Positions 25,075-33,081 of a stretch of 64,000 bases of DNA are shown here, piece after piece. Position numbers and translations under genes: made by a program. The first letter of the stretch is position 1; each line of letters begins with the position of its first letter. The notes under the pieces are model-generated. The model saw nothing but the letters and a program-made list of their open reading frames with translations. It was not told where the DNA came from and ran no database searches. Source of the stretch: DAOTXS01 sp034435055 (GTDB taxonomy: Bacteria; Chloroflexota; Anaerolineae; UBA4142); NCBI GenBank assembly GCA_034435055.1, contig DAOTXS010000076.1, positions 109,078-173,077 on the forward strand, given 5' to 3'.

Positions 25075-25918
25075 ATGTCGCTTCCTTGTATCGCGCGCTG
25101 TGGCATTGCACGTTTATGCCCACCGGCATACTCGCGATGTGGCACGGTACGGCAATCACATGCACATCGAGACTGGTTACGCGACCGCCCAACCCCATTG
25201 GACCGATGCCAAGGTTGTTGATCTTTTCGAGCAATTCTTTTTCTAACTTGTCGAGTTCTTCATCAGGGTTGGTCGTGTTAAGCGGACGCATCAACGATTT
25301 CTTCGCGAGCCACATTGCTTGATCCGCGCTTCCACCAATGCCAACGCCGACAATCGTGGGCGGGCAGGGATTCGATCCGGCTTTGTCGATGGTGTTGACG
25401 ACAAAATCGATCACGCCTTGCCGACCATCGGCGGGTTTCAACATACCAAGCGCGGACATGTTTTCGCATCCGCCGCCCTTCGGCATAATCGTGATGTGGA
25501 GTTTATCGCCGGGCACGATGTCGGTGTGAATCATCGCCGGCGTGTTGTCTTTGGTATTCTTGCGCCCGGAGAACGGCTGACCGACCATCGATTTGCGAAG
25601 GTAGCCTTCGGTGTAGCCCTTTTTCACGCCGTCGTGAATCGCTTGCATAAAATCGCCGCCGACGATGCGAACCTCTTGTCCCAGTTCGACGGCGATCACG
25701 GCGACGCCGGTATCCTGGCAAAGTGGGAACGTGCCTTCTTGGGCGATTTCGATATTCTTCAACAATTGGTCGAGCACGTCTTTGCCCTGCGGCGATTCTT
25801 CAATTTCGTAGCGCGCTTTTTTCAACGCGGCAACCACATCCTCGCCGAGATTGTGGTTCGCCTCGATGGCGAGCCGTGCCACGGTTTCAGTAATGGTGCT
25901 GGCTTGAATTTCTCGCAT
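25070..25918 (-). CDS. Class I fumarate hydratase, alpha subunit
   Basis: A 282-residue protein with the cluster cysteines of the Fe-S hydro-lyase alpha family: FPLCQDTGVAVI, GGGCENMSALGML and SNPCPPTIVGVGIGG. The alpha subunit binds the [4Fe-4S] cluster. The ATG at 25918 follows GAGGTG at a usual distance; an in-frame GTG at 25924 overlaps that site. It is transcribed with the 154-residue Cys protein upstream and the dehydrogenase and beta subunit downstream. Confidence 0.93.
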   Translation of the reverse strand: MREIQASTITETVARLAIEANHNLGEDVVAALKKARYEIEESPQGKDVLDQLLKNIEIAQEGTFPLCQDTGVAVIAVELGQEVRIVGGDFMQAIHDGVKKGYTEGYLRKSMVGQPFSGRKNTKDNTPAMIHTDIVPGDKLHITIMPKGGGCENMSALGMLKPADGRQGVIDFVVNTIDKAGSNPCPPTIVGVGIGGSADQAMWLAKKSLMRPLNTTNPDEELDKLEKELLEKINNLGIGPMGLGGRVTSLDVHVIAVPCHIASMPVGINVQCHSARYKEATL

Positions 25919-25949
25919 ATTCACCTCACTGTGAGAATTCGGGTAGTAG

Positions 25950-26414
25950 CTACCCTTTCATCTTCAATGTTATAGTGCAAGATTGACCGGGCGTCAAGCC
26001 CGCTGAAACTGAAAATTCCTTTTTCAGGATCGTGCCCAGTGCGCCGATCAAGATGCCCGCCCACGGACACGCAGTGCCATCGAACTGATACTTGCCCACG
26101 CGCTTGGGGCAGATGCCGCACATTGCGATGACGACTTGAACCTGATTGTCTTGTACGTTGAACTCAAATTCGCCGGCGAGTTGGTTTTCTCTGAGAAAAT
26201 CGACAAACGCCTGAACCGAGTTGATGGTTTTGCCCTGACTGGCGGCGAACGCCAGCATCTCTCTACCGACGTACTCGCCAGCCATATTGGCGATGGCTTG
26301 CGCGCCGCCTTTGCCGATCACGTTGTACGTGCCGACCATATAACCGATGAAAGTTGCGTTGAGCAAACTGATCGGTCCTTTTTCGCGCACTTGGGGTGTT
26401 ATTGGCGTAGCCAT
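25950..26414 (-). CDS. Cysteine-containing protein of unknown function near metF
   Basis: A 154-residue soluble protein. The C-terminal half has VIAMCGICPKRVGKYQFDG then TACPWAGIL, i.e. C-x2-C and a third Cys 14 residues later, followed by a hydrophobic helix and a beta-rich end. This recalls V4R/hydrocarbon-binding domains (cysteines before a final helix), but I do not recognise the family firmly. A strong terminator lies between metF and this gene, and its own ribosome site (CAGGAGG) follows that terminator. Its expression may therefore be uncoupled from, or regulated relative to, the folate genes. Confidence 0.7.
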   Translation of the reverse strand: MATPITPQVREKGPISLLNATFIGYMVGTYNVIGKGGAQAIANMAGEYVGREMLAFAASQGKTINSVQAFVDFLRENQLAGEFEFNVQDNQVQVVIAMCGICPKRVGKYQFDGTACPWAGILIGALGTILKKEFSVSAGLTPGQSCTITLKMKG

Positions 26415-26429
26415 AAAGTGAACCTCCTG

Positions 26430-26465
26430 AAAAAAAAGAACAAGGGCGGGAAGTGCCCCCCGCCC
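26430..26465 (-). terminator. Intrinsic terminator downstream of metF
   Basis: On the minus strand GGGCGGG/CCCGCCC is followed by TTGTTCTTTTTTTTC. It lies 12 nt past the metF stop and directly before the ribosome site of the next gene. Confidence 0.85.
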
Positions 26466-26477
26466 AGAGAACTTGTG

Positions 26478-27443
26478 TTATGCCGCAACGGCTGTCTGTG
26501 GAATTTTGACGTCTTCCGCCTTGGGACGCGGGAGCAAGCCCGCGCGTTCGCAAATGATTGGCACCGCCTCTTCCCATTCAATCGACATGATGTGCACACC
26601 GGCGATGCCGGGAATCTGACGCATCTCGTTGATAATTTCGACGCAGATGTTGATGCCTTCGTCTTTCCATTTTTCTTTCGGCGTCTTTTCCATCCGCTCG
26701 ACCCACTGTGGCGAGACTTCCATTCCGGCGACGCTGTCGCGCATATAACGTGCCATCCCCGGCGATTTCAGCGGACCGACGCCAGCGAGAATGTACAACT
26801 GCTCGTGAACTCCCAAGTCGACGACTTTTTTCATGAATTCTTTGAACCGCTCGACATTGAAGATCATTTGGGTCTGGATGAACTGCGCGCCGGCTTCCGC
26901 TTTTTTCTTGAGCCGAAAGGGGCGAAATTCGTATGGCGGGGCAAATGGATTTTCCACCCCACCAACAAAGAACTGGGGAGCGGGCTTGATCTCTTCGCCG
27001 TTCTGGAATTTACCGGCATCCATCCCGCGCACCATTGCGATCAAGTTCATTGAATCGAGATCGTACACTTTGCGGGCTTGTGGATGATTGCCCCACCGCA
27101 TATGATCGCCGGAAAGACAAAGCACGTTGCGGATGCCCAGCGCGTGCGCGCCCAGCAAATCGGATTGAATCGCGATACGATTACGGTCACGGCAGGTAAC
27201 TTGGATGATCGGCTCAAAACCGTCTTGCACGCACATCACCGCCGCGGCGATACTGCTCATGCGCACGATGGCGGTTTGATTATCGGTGATGTTTGCGCCG
27301 TCGCTGACGTTCTTCAGCAAGCCGGCTTTTTTATGAATGACGGCAGCATCACTGCTCTTGGGCGGACCCAGTTCGGAGGTGGCGACGAAAACGCCAGCTT
27401 GTAACAGTTTGTGCAGATTACTGCGCGGTTCCATAGTCTCCAT
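26478..27443 (-). CDS. metF: Methylenetetrahydrofolate reductase
   Basis: A 321-residue TIM-barrel flavoprotein. It has ATSELGPPKSSDAA (catalytic Glu), NITDNQTAIVRMSS, IQVTCRDRNRIAIQSDLLG and NVLCLSGDHMRWGNHPQA. It reduces methylene-THF to methyl-THF in the methyl branch of the Wood-Ljungdahl pathway. It is directly preceded by the MTHFR_C (MetV-type) gene, the two-subunit arrangement known in acetogens, so the electron donor may be ferredoxin or another carrier via MetV rather than NAD(P)H alone. Confidence 0.93.
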   Translation of the reverse strand: METMEPRSNLHKLLQAGVFVATSELGPPKSSDAAVIHKKAGLLKNVSDGANITDNQTAIVRMSSIAAAVMCVQDGFEPIIQVTCRDRNRIAIQSDLLGAHALGIRNVLCLSGDHMRWGNHPQARKVYDLDSMNLIAMVRGMDAGKFQNGEEIKPAPQFFVGGVENPFAPPYEFRPFRLKKKAEAGAQFIQTQMIFNVERFKEFMKKVVDLGVHEQLYILAGVGPLKSPGMARYMRDSVAGMEVSPQWVERMEKTPKEKWKDEGINICVEIINEMRQIPGIAGVHIMSIEWEEAVPIICERAGLLPRPKAEDVKIPQTAVAA

Positions 27444-27455
27444 TGACGCGTCCCT

Positions 27456-27932
27456 TTACTTTTTGGCGGGTTCTTTTGCCGCCGGTTTTTTCTCTTCGGG
27501 TTTCTTGGGCATCACGCCGTGCGCGCGTCCGGTCAATTCATTCAACAACGACGAGGTGTTGATCAATTCCCAGTTGACCGGCGGATGCAAGCGATACATA
27601 TCCTTGCGCCATTCGGCGGGCAGGAGCGGCATCTTTTGCGAACGATAATACGCGCGATACCACACGCACCAGCGTTCGGGATAGACTTCGCAATGTCCGT
27701 TCGCGCGGACGCCGCCGCACGGACCATTACGCAAGTTCTTGGGGCAACGCATAGGACAGGTCATACCGTTTTCGTGCAAGAGGCATTGACCGCAGGACTG
27801 ACAACCAAAGAGCGTCTTTTTGATGACGGCTTCGGCGGGCAGTCCGATGGTGTCGAGGAATTTTTCCGCTTTGGGATGCGTGTTGAGAAAATCGCGCGCC
27901 CAAGCGATTGGACCAAATTCATACCATTTCAT
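27456..27932 (-). CDS. metV: MetV-type MTHFR C-terminal domain iron-sulfur/zinc protein
   Basis: A 158-residue protein with a dense cysteine set: FGCQSCGQCLLHENGMTCPM, then RCPKNLRNGPCGG and CEVYPERWCVWY. This is the PF12225-type domain that partners MetF in acetogenic bacteria and delivers electrons to it. A Lys/Pro-rich tail (about 142-158) ends the protein. A strong AAGGAGGG site precedes it. The metF gene follows by 12 bp. Confidence 0.88.
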   Translation of the reverse strand: MKWYEFGPIAWARDFLNTHPKAEKFLDTIGLPAEAVIKKTLFGCQSCGQCLLHENGMTCPMRCPKNLRNGPCGGVRANGHCEVYPERWCVWYRAYYRSQKMPLLPAEWRKDMYRLHPPVNWELINTSSLLNELTGRAHGVMPKKPEEKKPAAKEPAKK

Positions 27933-28024
27933 CAGCGCACCCTCCTTCAGGTGAATTCATTTTCCATTATACCTGTCGGGGAGTTCAGATTGGGTTGTGG
28001 GTCAGTCAAAATCGGGTCAAAACT

Positions 28025-28053
28025 CGTAAGGGCGAGGTCACCTCGCCCCTACG
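28025..28053. repeat. REP-B palindrome, copy 2
   Basis: CGTAAGGGCGAGGT and ACCTCGCCCCTACG form the two arms, between metV and folD. Confidence 0.8.
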
Positions 28054-28056
28054 ACA

Positions 28057-28944
28057 TCATTTGATCAACCCCACCTCGCGCTTGGCGGAATCGCACGTGT
28101 TGCGCATCAACATCGCAATCGTCATCGGACCAACACCGCCGGGCACCGGCGTAATTGCGCCCGCAACTTCTTTGGCGGCATTGAAATCAACATCGCCGAC
28201 GAGACGTTGACCGCTTTTCTTCGTCGCATCCGGAATCGCATTGATCCCCACATCGATGACGGTGGCGCCGGGTTTGAGCCAATCGCCTTTGACAAATTCC
28301 GCTTTGCCGATTGCCGCCACAACAATGTCGGCTTGGCGCACAATGTCCGGCATATTCTGCGTGCGCGAATGACAAATCGTTACCGTCGCATTGCGATGGA
28401 TAAGCAAGAACGCCGCCGGCAATCCGACGATGTTCGAGCGACCGAGCACAACCGCGCGCGCGCCTTCGATTTTTGTCCCCGCCGCCAAAATCAATTCGAT
28501 GCAACCTTTGGGAGTGCAGGGGACGAACATCGGCTCCCGATTTTTCATCGCGAGGCGTCCGATGTTGATCGGGTGAAAACCATCGACGTCTTTTCCAATT
28601 GGAATCGCGCCGAGCACTGTTTCTTGATCGAGTTGCGGCGGTAAGGGTAATTGCACGAGGATGCCGTGAATCTTAGGGTCTTGGGCATAACCACGCACGA
28701 TTTGGAGCGCTTCGTCTTGCGTGATGTCGGCGGGCAAATGCGAACCGATAGAATACATTCCCAGTTCCTGCGTCATCTTTTGCTTGGACGACACGTACGC
28801 TTTAGAATCCGGGCGGTCACCGATAAGAATCGTCGCCAGTCCCGGCGTTACATTGTATTTCGATTTAAGAAGTTCAACGTCGGCGCGAATCGCATCGTAC
28901 ACCGACGCGGCAACGGCTTTACCGTCGATGAGTTTGGCTGTCAT
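28057..28944 (-). CDS. folD: FolD bifunctional methylene-THF dehydrogenase/cyclohydrolase
   Basis: A 295-residue enzyme with KAYVSSKQKMTQELGM (the Tyr/Lys catalytic pair), LVQLPLPPQLDQE, PCTPKGCIELI and AVVLGRSNIVGLPAAFLL (NADP-binding loop), then GDVDFNAAKEVAGAITPVPG. It converts formyl-THF through methenyl-THF to methylene-THF. It feeds MetF/MetV, whose genes follow on the same strand. An AAGGAGAG site precedes the ATG. Confidence 0.95.
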   Translation of the reverse strand: MTAKLIDGKAVAASVYDAIRADVELLKSKYNVTPGLATILIGDRPDSKAYVSSKQKMTQELGMYSIGSHLPADITQDEALQIVRGYAQDPKIHGILVQLPLPPQLDQETVLGAIPIGKDVDGFHPINIGRLAMKNREPMFVPCTPKGCIELILAAGTKIEGARAVVLGRSNIVGLPAAFLLIHRNATVTICHSRTQNMPDIVRQADIVVAAIGKAEFVKGDWLKPGATVIDVGINAIPDATKKSGQRLVGDVDFNAAKEVAGAITPVPGGVGPMTIAMLMRNTCDSAKREVGLIK

Positions 28945-28960
28945 GTTCTCTCCTTCGTTC

Positions 28961-28987
28961 GTAGGGGCGAGATTACCTCGCCCCTAC
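28961..28987. repeat. REP-B palindrome, copy 3
   Basis: GTAGGGGCGAG and CTCGCCCCTAC form near-perfect arms, between folD and the flavin reductase. Confidence 0.85.
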
Positions 28988-28992
28988 CCGTT

Positions 28993-29877
28993 CTACTGAT
29001 TTAAAAGATACTCGTATGCGCTGAGCGCGGCTTTGGCGCCTTCACCAATCGCAACCAATACTTGTTCGATGAACACATCGGTTACGTCGCCCGCGGCAAA
29101 GATGCCGGGTTTCGACGTAGCGCATTTGCTGTTGACGACGACGCGCCCGTTCGCGTCCGTGATGCCCAAATCGGCAACAATCTTCGACCCGGGATTCACC
29201 CCGGCTTCGATGAACAAGCCATCGACTTTGATCGTCTGGTCGCCAACGACAATGCTCTCGACGAATTGATCGCCGCGCACTTCCTTCAATGCCGCTTCAT
29301 ACACTTTGACTTTTGGATTAGCGCGCACCTTCTTGCCGAACGCCGAATCACTTTCGCCTTTCTCCGGCAACACCAAATGCACTTGCTTGGCAATCGTCGC
29401 GAGTTCTGCCGCCGCTTGCAATGCACGCAAGTTGCTCCCAACAATCGCCGGCTCGCGTTCGATAAAGAGTTGCGCGTGGCTGATCGCCGAGTACGACAAA
29501 CCTTTGCCGATCAATTTCTTTTCACCCGGGACATCGAGCCGTTTCGGTTGCGCGCCGGTGGCCAAAATCACCGCTTTGGCTTCAAAGCGTTTATTGCTCT
29601 GCGTGAGAACGACGTAGCCCTTGCCTTCTGCGACCACTTTGGTCACGCGGTCGATCTGATGCGCAAAGTTCAAGTACTCGAGTTGGCGTTTGAATTTTTC
29701 TACCACCTCGCCGCCGCGAATGACTTCGTGTCCTTCGTATCCTTTGGCGGCGAAACCGTACGCGGTCTTGCCGCCCAGGTCTTCGCTGATGACGAGTGTT
29801 TCCAACCGTTTATTCAGTGCATACACGGCGGCGGTTAACCCTGCTGGACCCCCGCCGATGATGATCAGGTCGTACAT
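28993..29877 (-). CDS. Thioredoxin-reductase-like flavoprotein lacking the redox CxxC
   Basis: A 294-residue two-dinucleotide-domain flavoprotein. The FAD motif is IIIGGGPAGLTAAVYALNK and the end is KPGIFAAGDVTDVFIEQVLV. Thioredoxin reductases carry CATC near residue 135, but here that region reads SYSAISHAQ without cysteines. The second Rossmann loop is GSNLRALQAA rather than the usual GxGxxA. Both changes argue against classic thioredoxin reduction and suggest a ferredoxin-, flavodoxin- or quinone-linked role. It sits between malic enzyme and folD in the Wood-Ljungdahl island. Confidence 0.82.
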   Translation of the reverse strand: MYDLIIIGGGPAGLTAAVYALNKRLETLVISEDLGGKTAYGFAAKGYEGHEVIRGGEVVEKFKRQLEYLNFAHQIDRVTKVVAEGKGYVVLTQSNKRFEAKAVILATGAQPKRLDVPGEKKLIGKGLSYSAISHAQLFIEREPAIVGSNLRALQAAAELATIAKQVHLVLPEKGESDSAFGKKVRANPKVKVYEAALKEVRGDQFVESIVVGDQTIKVDGLFIEAGVNPGSKIVADLGITDANGRVVVNSKCATSKPGIFAAGDVTDVFIEQVLVAIGEGAKAALSAYEYLLNQ

Positions 29878-29915
29878 ACGTTGCTCCTTTTGAATTGGTA
29901 ATGACTGGCAATCTT

Positions 29916-29956
29916 ACCGCAAAGACGCAGAATTTTTTCTCTGCGTTCTCGGCGGT
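29916..29956. repeat. Word palindrome with 8-nt words
   Basis: ACCGCAAAGACGCAGA and TCTGCGTTCTCGGCGGT arms around a T-rich loop. A T-rich stretch on either side of the loop could also act in termination. Confidence 0.65.
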
Positions 29957-30007
29957 GAAATGATTGGCACGTCAATAATCATCTATTGGGCGAACCAAAC
30001 CGTTGCG

Positions 30008-31477
30008 CTATTTCTTCTTGGCGCGTTTCACAACTTTCTTCGCTTGCGGTTTAGTTTTGGGTTTGGCGGGTGCCGCTTTAGCAACCGCTTTTACAATCAT
30101 CTTCGATGGCTTGGGCGCAACACTTCCCTTGGGCAGGGCGATGTAACCTGTCGCCATCGCGTCTTGCACCAAGCCGCGCGCGCGCATGATCAATTTCTTG
30201 GCGTACTCGTACTCTTGCTGGAACGTCACATTGGTGATGCGCGCGATACCTTGCTCAATGGCTTTCATCGCGACGGCTGCCGCTTCGCGCGGGAACACGT
30301 CCACCTCGTCCATCGTCGGCATGATGTAATCAGGCGTCAGCCCTTTTTCCTCCGCCATCTTCGCCATTTCGACGGCGGCGGCAATGCACATTTCATCCGT
30401 GATGGTCCGGGCGCGCACGTCGAGCGTGCCACGGAAGATGCCGGGGAAACCGAGCGAGTTGTTGACTTGATTCGGAAAATCGGAACGGCCGGTGGCGACG
30501 ACGACGGCGCCGCCTTCCTTTGCTTCCCAGGGCCACATTTCCGGGATCGGGTTCGCGCAGACAAACACAATCGCATCTTTATTCATCGTCTGCACCCATT
30601 CTTTCTTGATCACATCGGGACCTGGGGTGGACAGCGCGATACAAACATCGGCGCCTTTCATCGCCTCGGCGATGCCGCCGGTGCGTTGCTCAACATTTGT
30701 GATGTTGCACAATTTCCACTTGTCGACGAATTCGGCTTTGCGTTGTTCGATGTCGGTGCGTCCTTTATGCAAAATACCTTTCGTGTCGACCATCGTGCAG
30801 AGCGCGGGCGTCGCGCCGTACGCAAAAATCAAGCGGCTGATTGCGACGTTCGACGCGCCGCAGCCGATGAACGCGATCTTGACCTCGTTGATTTTCTTGC
30901 GCACGACTTTTAGCGCGTTGATCAATCCGGCGAGCGTCACCGTCGCTGTGCCTTGTTGATCGTCGTGCCAAATGGGGATTTCGCATTGCTCGCGCAAGGT
31001 GTCGAGGATGCGGAAGCATTTCGGTTGCGAAATGTCTTCGAGGTTGACGCCGCCCAACCCAGGTTGCAATAGCTTGACCGTCTCGATGATCTTGTCCGGG
31101 TCTTTGGTGTCGAGCATCAGCGGAAAGCCATCGACGCCGCCGAGGTACTTGTAGAGCAGGGACTTGCCTTCCATCACCGGCATCCCGGCTTTGGGACCAA
31201 TGTCGCCGAGACCGAGGACGCGCGTGCCATCGCTGACGACGGCGACCGTGTTCCATTTGTTGGTGTGTTGATACGCGAGCTCGGGGTCGGCTTGAATGGC
31301 TTTGCACGGCGCGGCGACGCCGGGAGTGTACCAGATCGCAAAGTCGTTGAAATCGCGGACACAGCATTTGAGCGTCGTCTCAATTTTGCCACGATAGAAT
31401 GGATGCAATTCCATCGCATCCGCAGCGGGCTTCTTCGCTTTCGCCAGCAGTTCTTCTTTCGTTACTACTTTGACCAT
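30008..31477 (-). CDS. Malic enzyme (NAD(P)-dependent, decarboxylating)
   Basis: A 489-residue enzyme. It has IWYTPGVAAPCKAIQADPEL, GDIGPKAGMPVMEGKSLLYK, PIWHDDQQGTATVTLAGLIN (metal-binding Asp pair) and IAFIGCGASNVAISRL (NAD fold). It converts malate to pyruvate and CO2, or the reverse. A tail of about 30 Lys/Ala/Pro-rich residues resembles a histone H1 tail and is not typical of the family. The start at 31477 (MVKVVTKEELL) has AAAGGAG; the longer frame runs into the word palindrome. It links C4 acids to pyruvate next to the acetyl-CoA genes. Confidence 0.92.
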   Translation of the reverse strand: MVKVVTKEELLAKAKKPAADAMELHPFYRGKIETTLKCCVRDFNDFAIWYTPGVAAPCKAIQADPELAYQHTNKWNTVAVVSDGTRVLGLGDIGPKAGMPVMEGKSLLYKYLGGVDGFPLMLDTKDPDKIIETVKLLQPGLGGVNLEDISQPKCFRILDTLREQCEIPIWHDDQQGTATVTLAGLINALKVVRKKINEVKIAFIGCGASNVAISRLIFAYGATPALCTMVDTKGILHKGRTDIEQRKAEFVDKWKLCNITNVEQRTGGIAEAMKGADVCIALSTPGPDVIKKEWVQTMNKDAIVFVCANPIPEMWPWEAKEGGAVVVATGRSDFPNQVNNSLGFPGIFRGTLDVRARTITDEMCIAAAVEMAKMAEEKGLTPDYIMPTMDEVDVFPREAAAVAMKAIEQGIARITNVTFQQEYEYAKKLIMRARGLVQDAMATGYIALPKGSVAPKPSKMIVKAVAKAAPAKPKTKPQAKKVVKRAKKK

Positions 31478-31499
31478 ACGAATCACTCTCCTTTGAGAA

Positions 31500-31561
31500 T
31501 TGGTTAGTCGTGAGTCGCTAGTCACTAGTGGCTAATGACTAACAACTCACAACTAACAACT
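31500..31561. repeat. Word palindrome, 7-nt words (TAGTC type)
   Basis: The left arm is a run of NTAGTCR-like heptamers. The right arm is a run of CTAAC/GACTAA heptamers complementary to it with only pyrimidine transitions. It lies between acsE and malic enzyme. Confidence 0.8.
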
Positions 31562-32486
31562 ACACATTGAGATACGCATCAGCGTAGATAACTTTGTTGA
31601 GCAAAATTTGGATTGTTTTCCAGATCGCCACTTGCGCCGGGTCTTTCAGATCGACATCGTCCGGCGTTACTTCTTCACCCGCGGCGGTGCGGTCGTGCAG
31701 GGTCAAGACGAGTTTGCCCACCGGCGTCGATTCGTCGCGATCTTCGACGATGCGGATAAATTCTTTCAAGTGTTGATCGAGCGGATCCGCAATCGCCATA
31801 TCCAGTCCGACTGCCATCAACATCACCATGTACGTGCGATTGATGAGCGGGCGCATTTCTGGCGGCACTTGATTCGACACGTTCGACAAGCCCGCGTTCG
31901 TCAACAGCGGCAAGCCCGATTGCTTGAGAATGCGGACCGCTTCGACGCATTGCGGCACGTACTCTTGACAACCTTTCACCGTCAGCACAAGTGGATCGAC
32001 GATGAGGTGTTCGAGCGGCAAGCCGACTTCTTCGCAGCGCGGCACCAGTTTTTCGAGCGCGAGCGAGACGCGCGCTTCCGCGCTGACCGGGATGCCTTCC
32101 TTTGCCATCGTCAAGCCGATCAGTTTCGTTCCGTACTCGACGGCGACCGGCGGGACGGATTCCAAGCGTTCGGCTTCGGCGGAAGTGGAATTGATGATCG
32201 CTTTGCCGCGCGGAATTTTCTTCAGCCCGGCTTTAATCGCTTCGAGGTTGGTCGTGTCGAGCGATAGCGTGAAATCTTGCCCGACCGCTTCTTGCACGAC
32301 TTCAATCAACCAGGGGACGACTTCGGTGCCGGCTTTTTTCTGCGGACCCACGTTCAAATCGAGTGCCGCCGCACCGTTCTGCACCTGCCGGCGCGCGAGA
32401 TCGACAAAGAACGCACCGTCGCGATTCGCAATTGCTTCCTTGACTTTGGGGGAAATGATGTGGATGTTTTCACCGATAATGTACAT
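31560..32486 (-). CDS. acsE: Methyl-THF:corrinoid iron-sulfur protein methyltransferase
   Basis: A 308-residue TIM-barrel of the pterin-binding family. It opens MYIIGENIHIISPKVKEAI and has DLNVGPQKKAGTE, SLDTTNLEAIKAG, IINSTSAEAERLES, LPLEHLIVDPLVLT and LLTNAGLSNVSNQVP, the AcsE/MetH-type folate motifs. It moves the methyl group from methyl-THF to cobalt in AcsC/AcsD. The ATG at 32486 has AAGGAGGAG; the longer frame is rejected. The gene for a CoA-binding protein lies upstream. Confidence 0.95.
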   Translation of the reverse strand: MYIIGENIHIISPKVKEAIANRDGAFFVDLARRQVQNGAAALDLNVGPQKKAGTEVVPWLIEVVQEAVGQDFTLSLDTTNLEAIKAGLKKIPRGKAIINSTSAEAERLESVPPVAVEYGTKLIGLTMAKEGIPVSAEARVSLALEKLVPRCEEVGLPLEHLIVDPLVLTVKGCQEYVPQCVEAVRILKQSGLPLLTNAGLSNVSNQVPPEMRPLINRTYMVMLMAVGLDMAIADPLDQHLKEFIRIVEDRDESTPVGKLVLTLHDRTAAGEEVTPDDVDLKDPAQVAIWKTIQILLNKVIYADAYLNV

Positions 32487-32548
32487 AGCTCCTCCTTGGA
32501 GTGAATTCTCGTCAACAATTCCTCGTCCCCGTGGGGAGAGGAAAAAAA

Positions 32549-33010
32549 TTATGCCCCTTTTGGCAACGCGCCAAACCACTTGGCAAAAGTGTAATGCATC
32601 TTGTGCCCGAATCCTTGCGGCTGCAGGTACATAAACGGACAGACCCCATACACCGTTGCGATGTTGTGTTCTTTGCAAAATTCAATTGCCGATTTTGATA
32701 CGGCACCCGCTCCCGCGCCTTTATGCATCCACACACGCGGAATGTTCAACTCGGCAACTTCTTTGACTACTTGCTCGGTCACGTGTGGTGGCACGACGAG
32801 CAGAACGCCGTCCGGTTTCACCGGCAAATCGCGCAGACTGGCGTAACAATCGATGCCGGGAATGTTGCGCGCCGGGTTCACCGCAAAAGTTTCATAGCCG
32901 CGTTTGGTGAACTCATCGTACAATGTGCGTCCCCATCCCATTTGGTCGTGCGTTACGCCGACGATGGCAATGCGTTTTTGGGCGAGAAAGTCGTTAGCGA
33001 GTGCTTGCAT
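32549..33010 (-). CDS. CoA-binding (succinyl-CoA-synthetase-like) domain protein
   Basis: A 153-residue Rossmann-fold protein with IAIVGVTHDQMGWGRTLYDE, FAVNPARNIPGIDCYASLRD and VLLVVPPHVTEQVVKEV, the CoA_binding_2 (YccU-like) pattern. Family members bind CoA, but their function is mostly unknown. AAGGAG precedes the ATG at 33010. Its place between acsE and the RACo gene suggests a link to acetyl-CoA metabolism, but this is inference. The word palindrome at 33019 overlaps its leader. Confidence 0.85.
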   Translation of the reverse strand: MQALANDFLAQKRIAIVGVTHDQMGWGRTLYDEFTKRGYETFAVNPARNIPGIDCYASLRDLPVKPDGVLLVVPPHVTEQVVKEVAELNIPRVWMHKGAGAGAVSKSAIEFCKEHNIATVYGVCPFMYLQPQGFGHKMHYTFAKWFGALPKGA

Positions 33011-33018
33011 TTGCAAAC

Positions 33019-33081
33019 TCCTTGACGAAGGACGAAAGACCAAAGACGAAAGCATTCGTCATTCGTCGTTCGTCTTTTTCA
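33019..33081. repeat. Word palindrome, 7-nt words (GACGAAN type)
   Basis: Four GACGAAN heptamers are followed by NTTCGTC heptamers. The right arm encodes the last residues of the P-loop protein, so the repeat runs into coding sequence. Confidence 0.85.
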
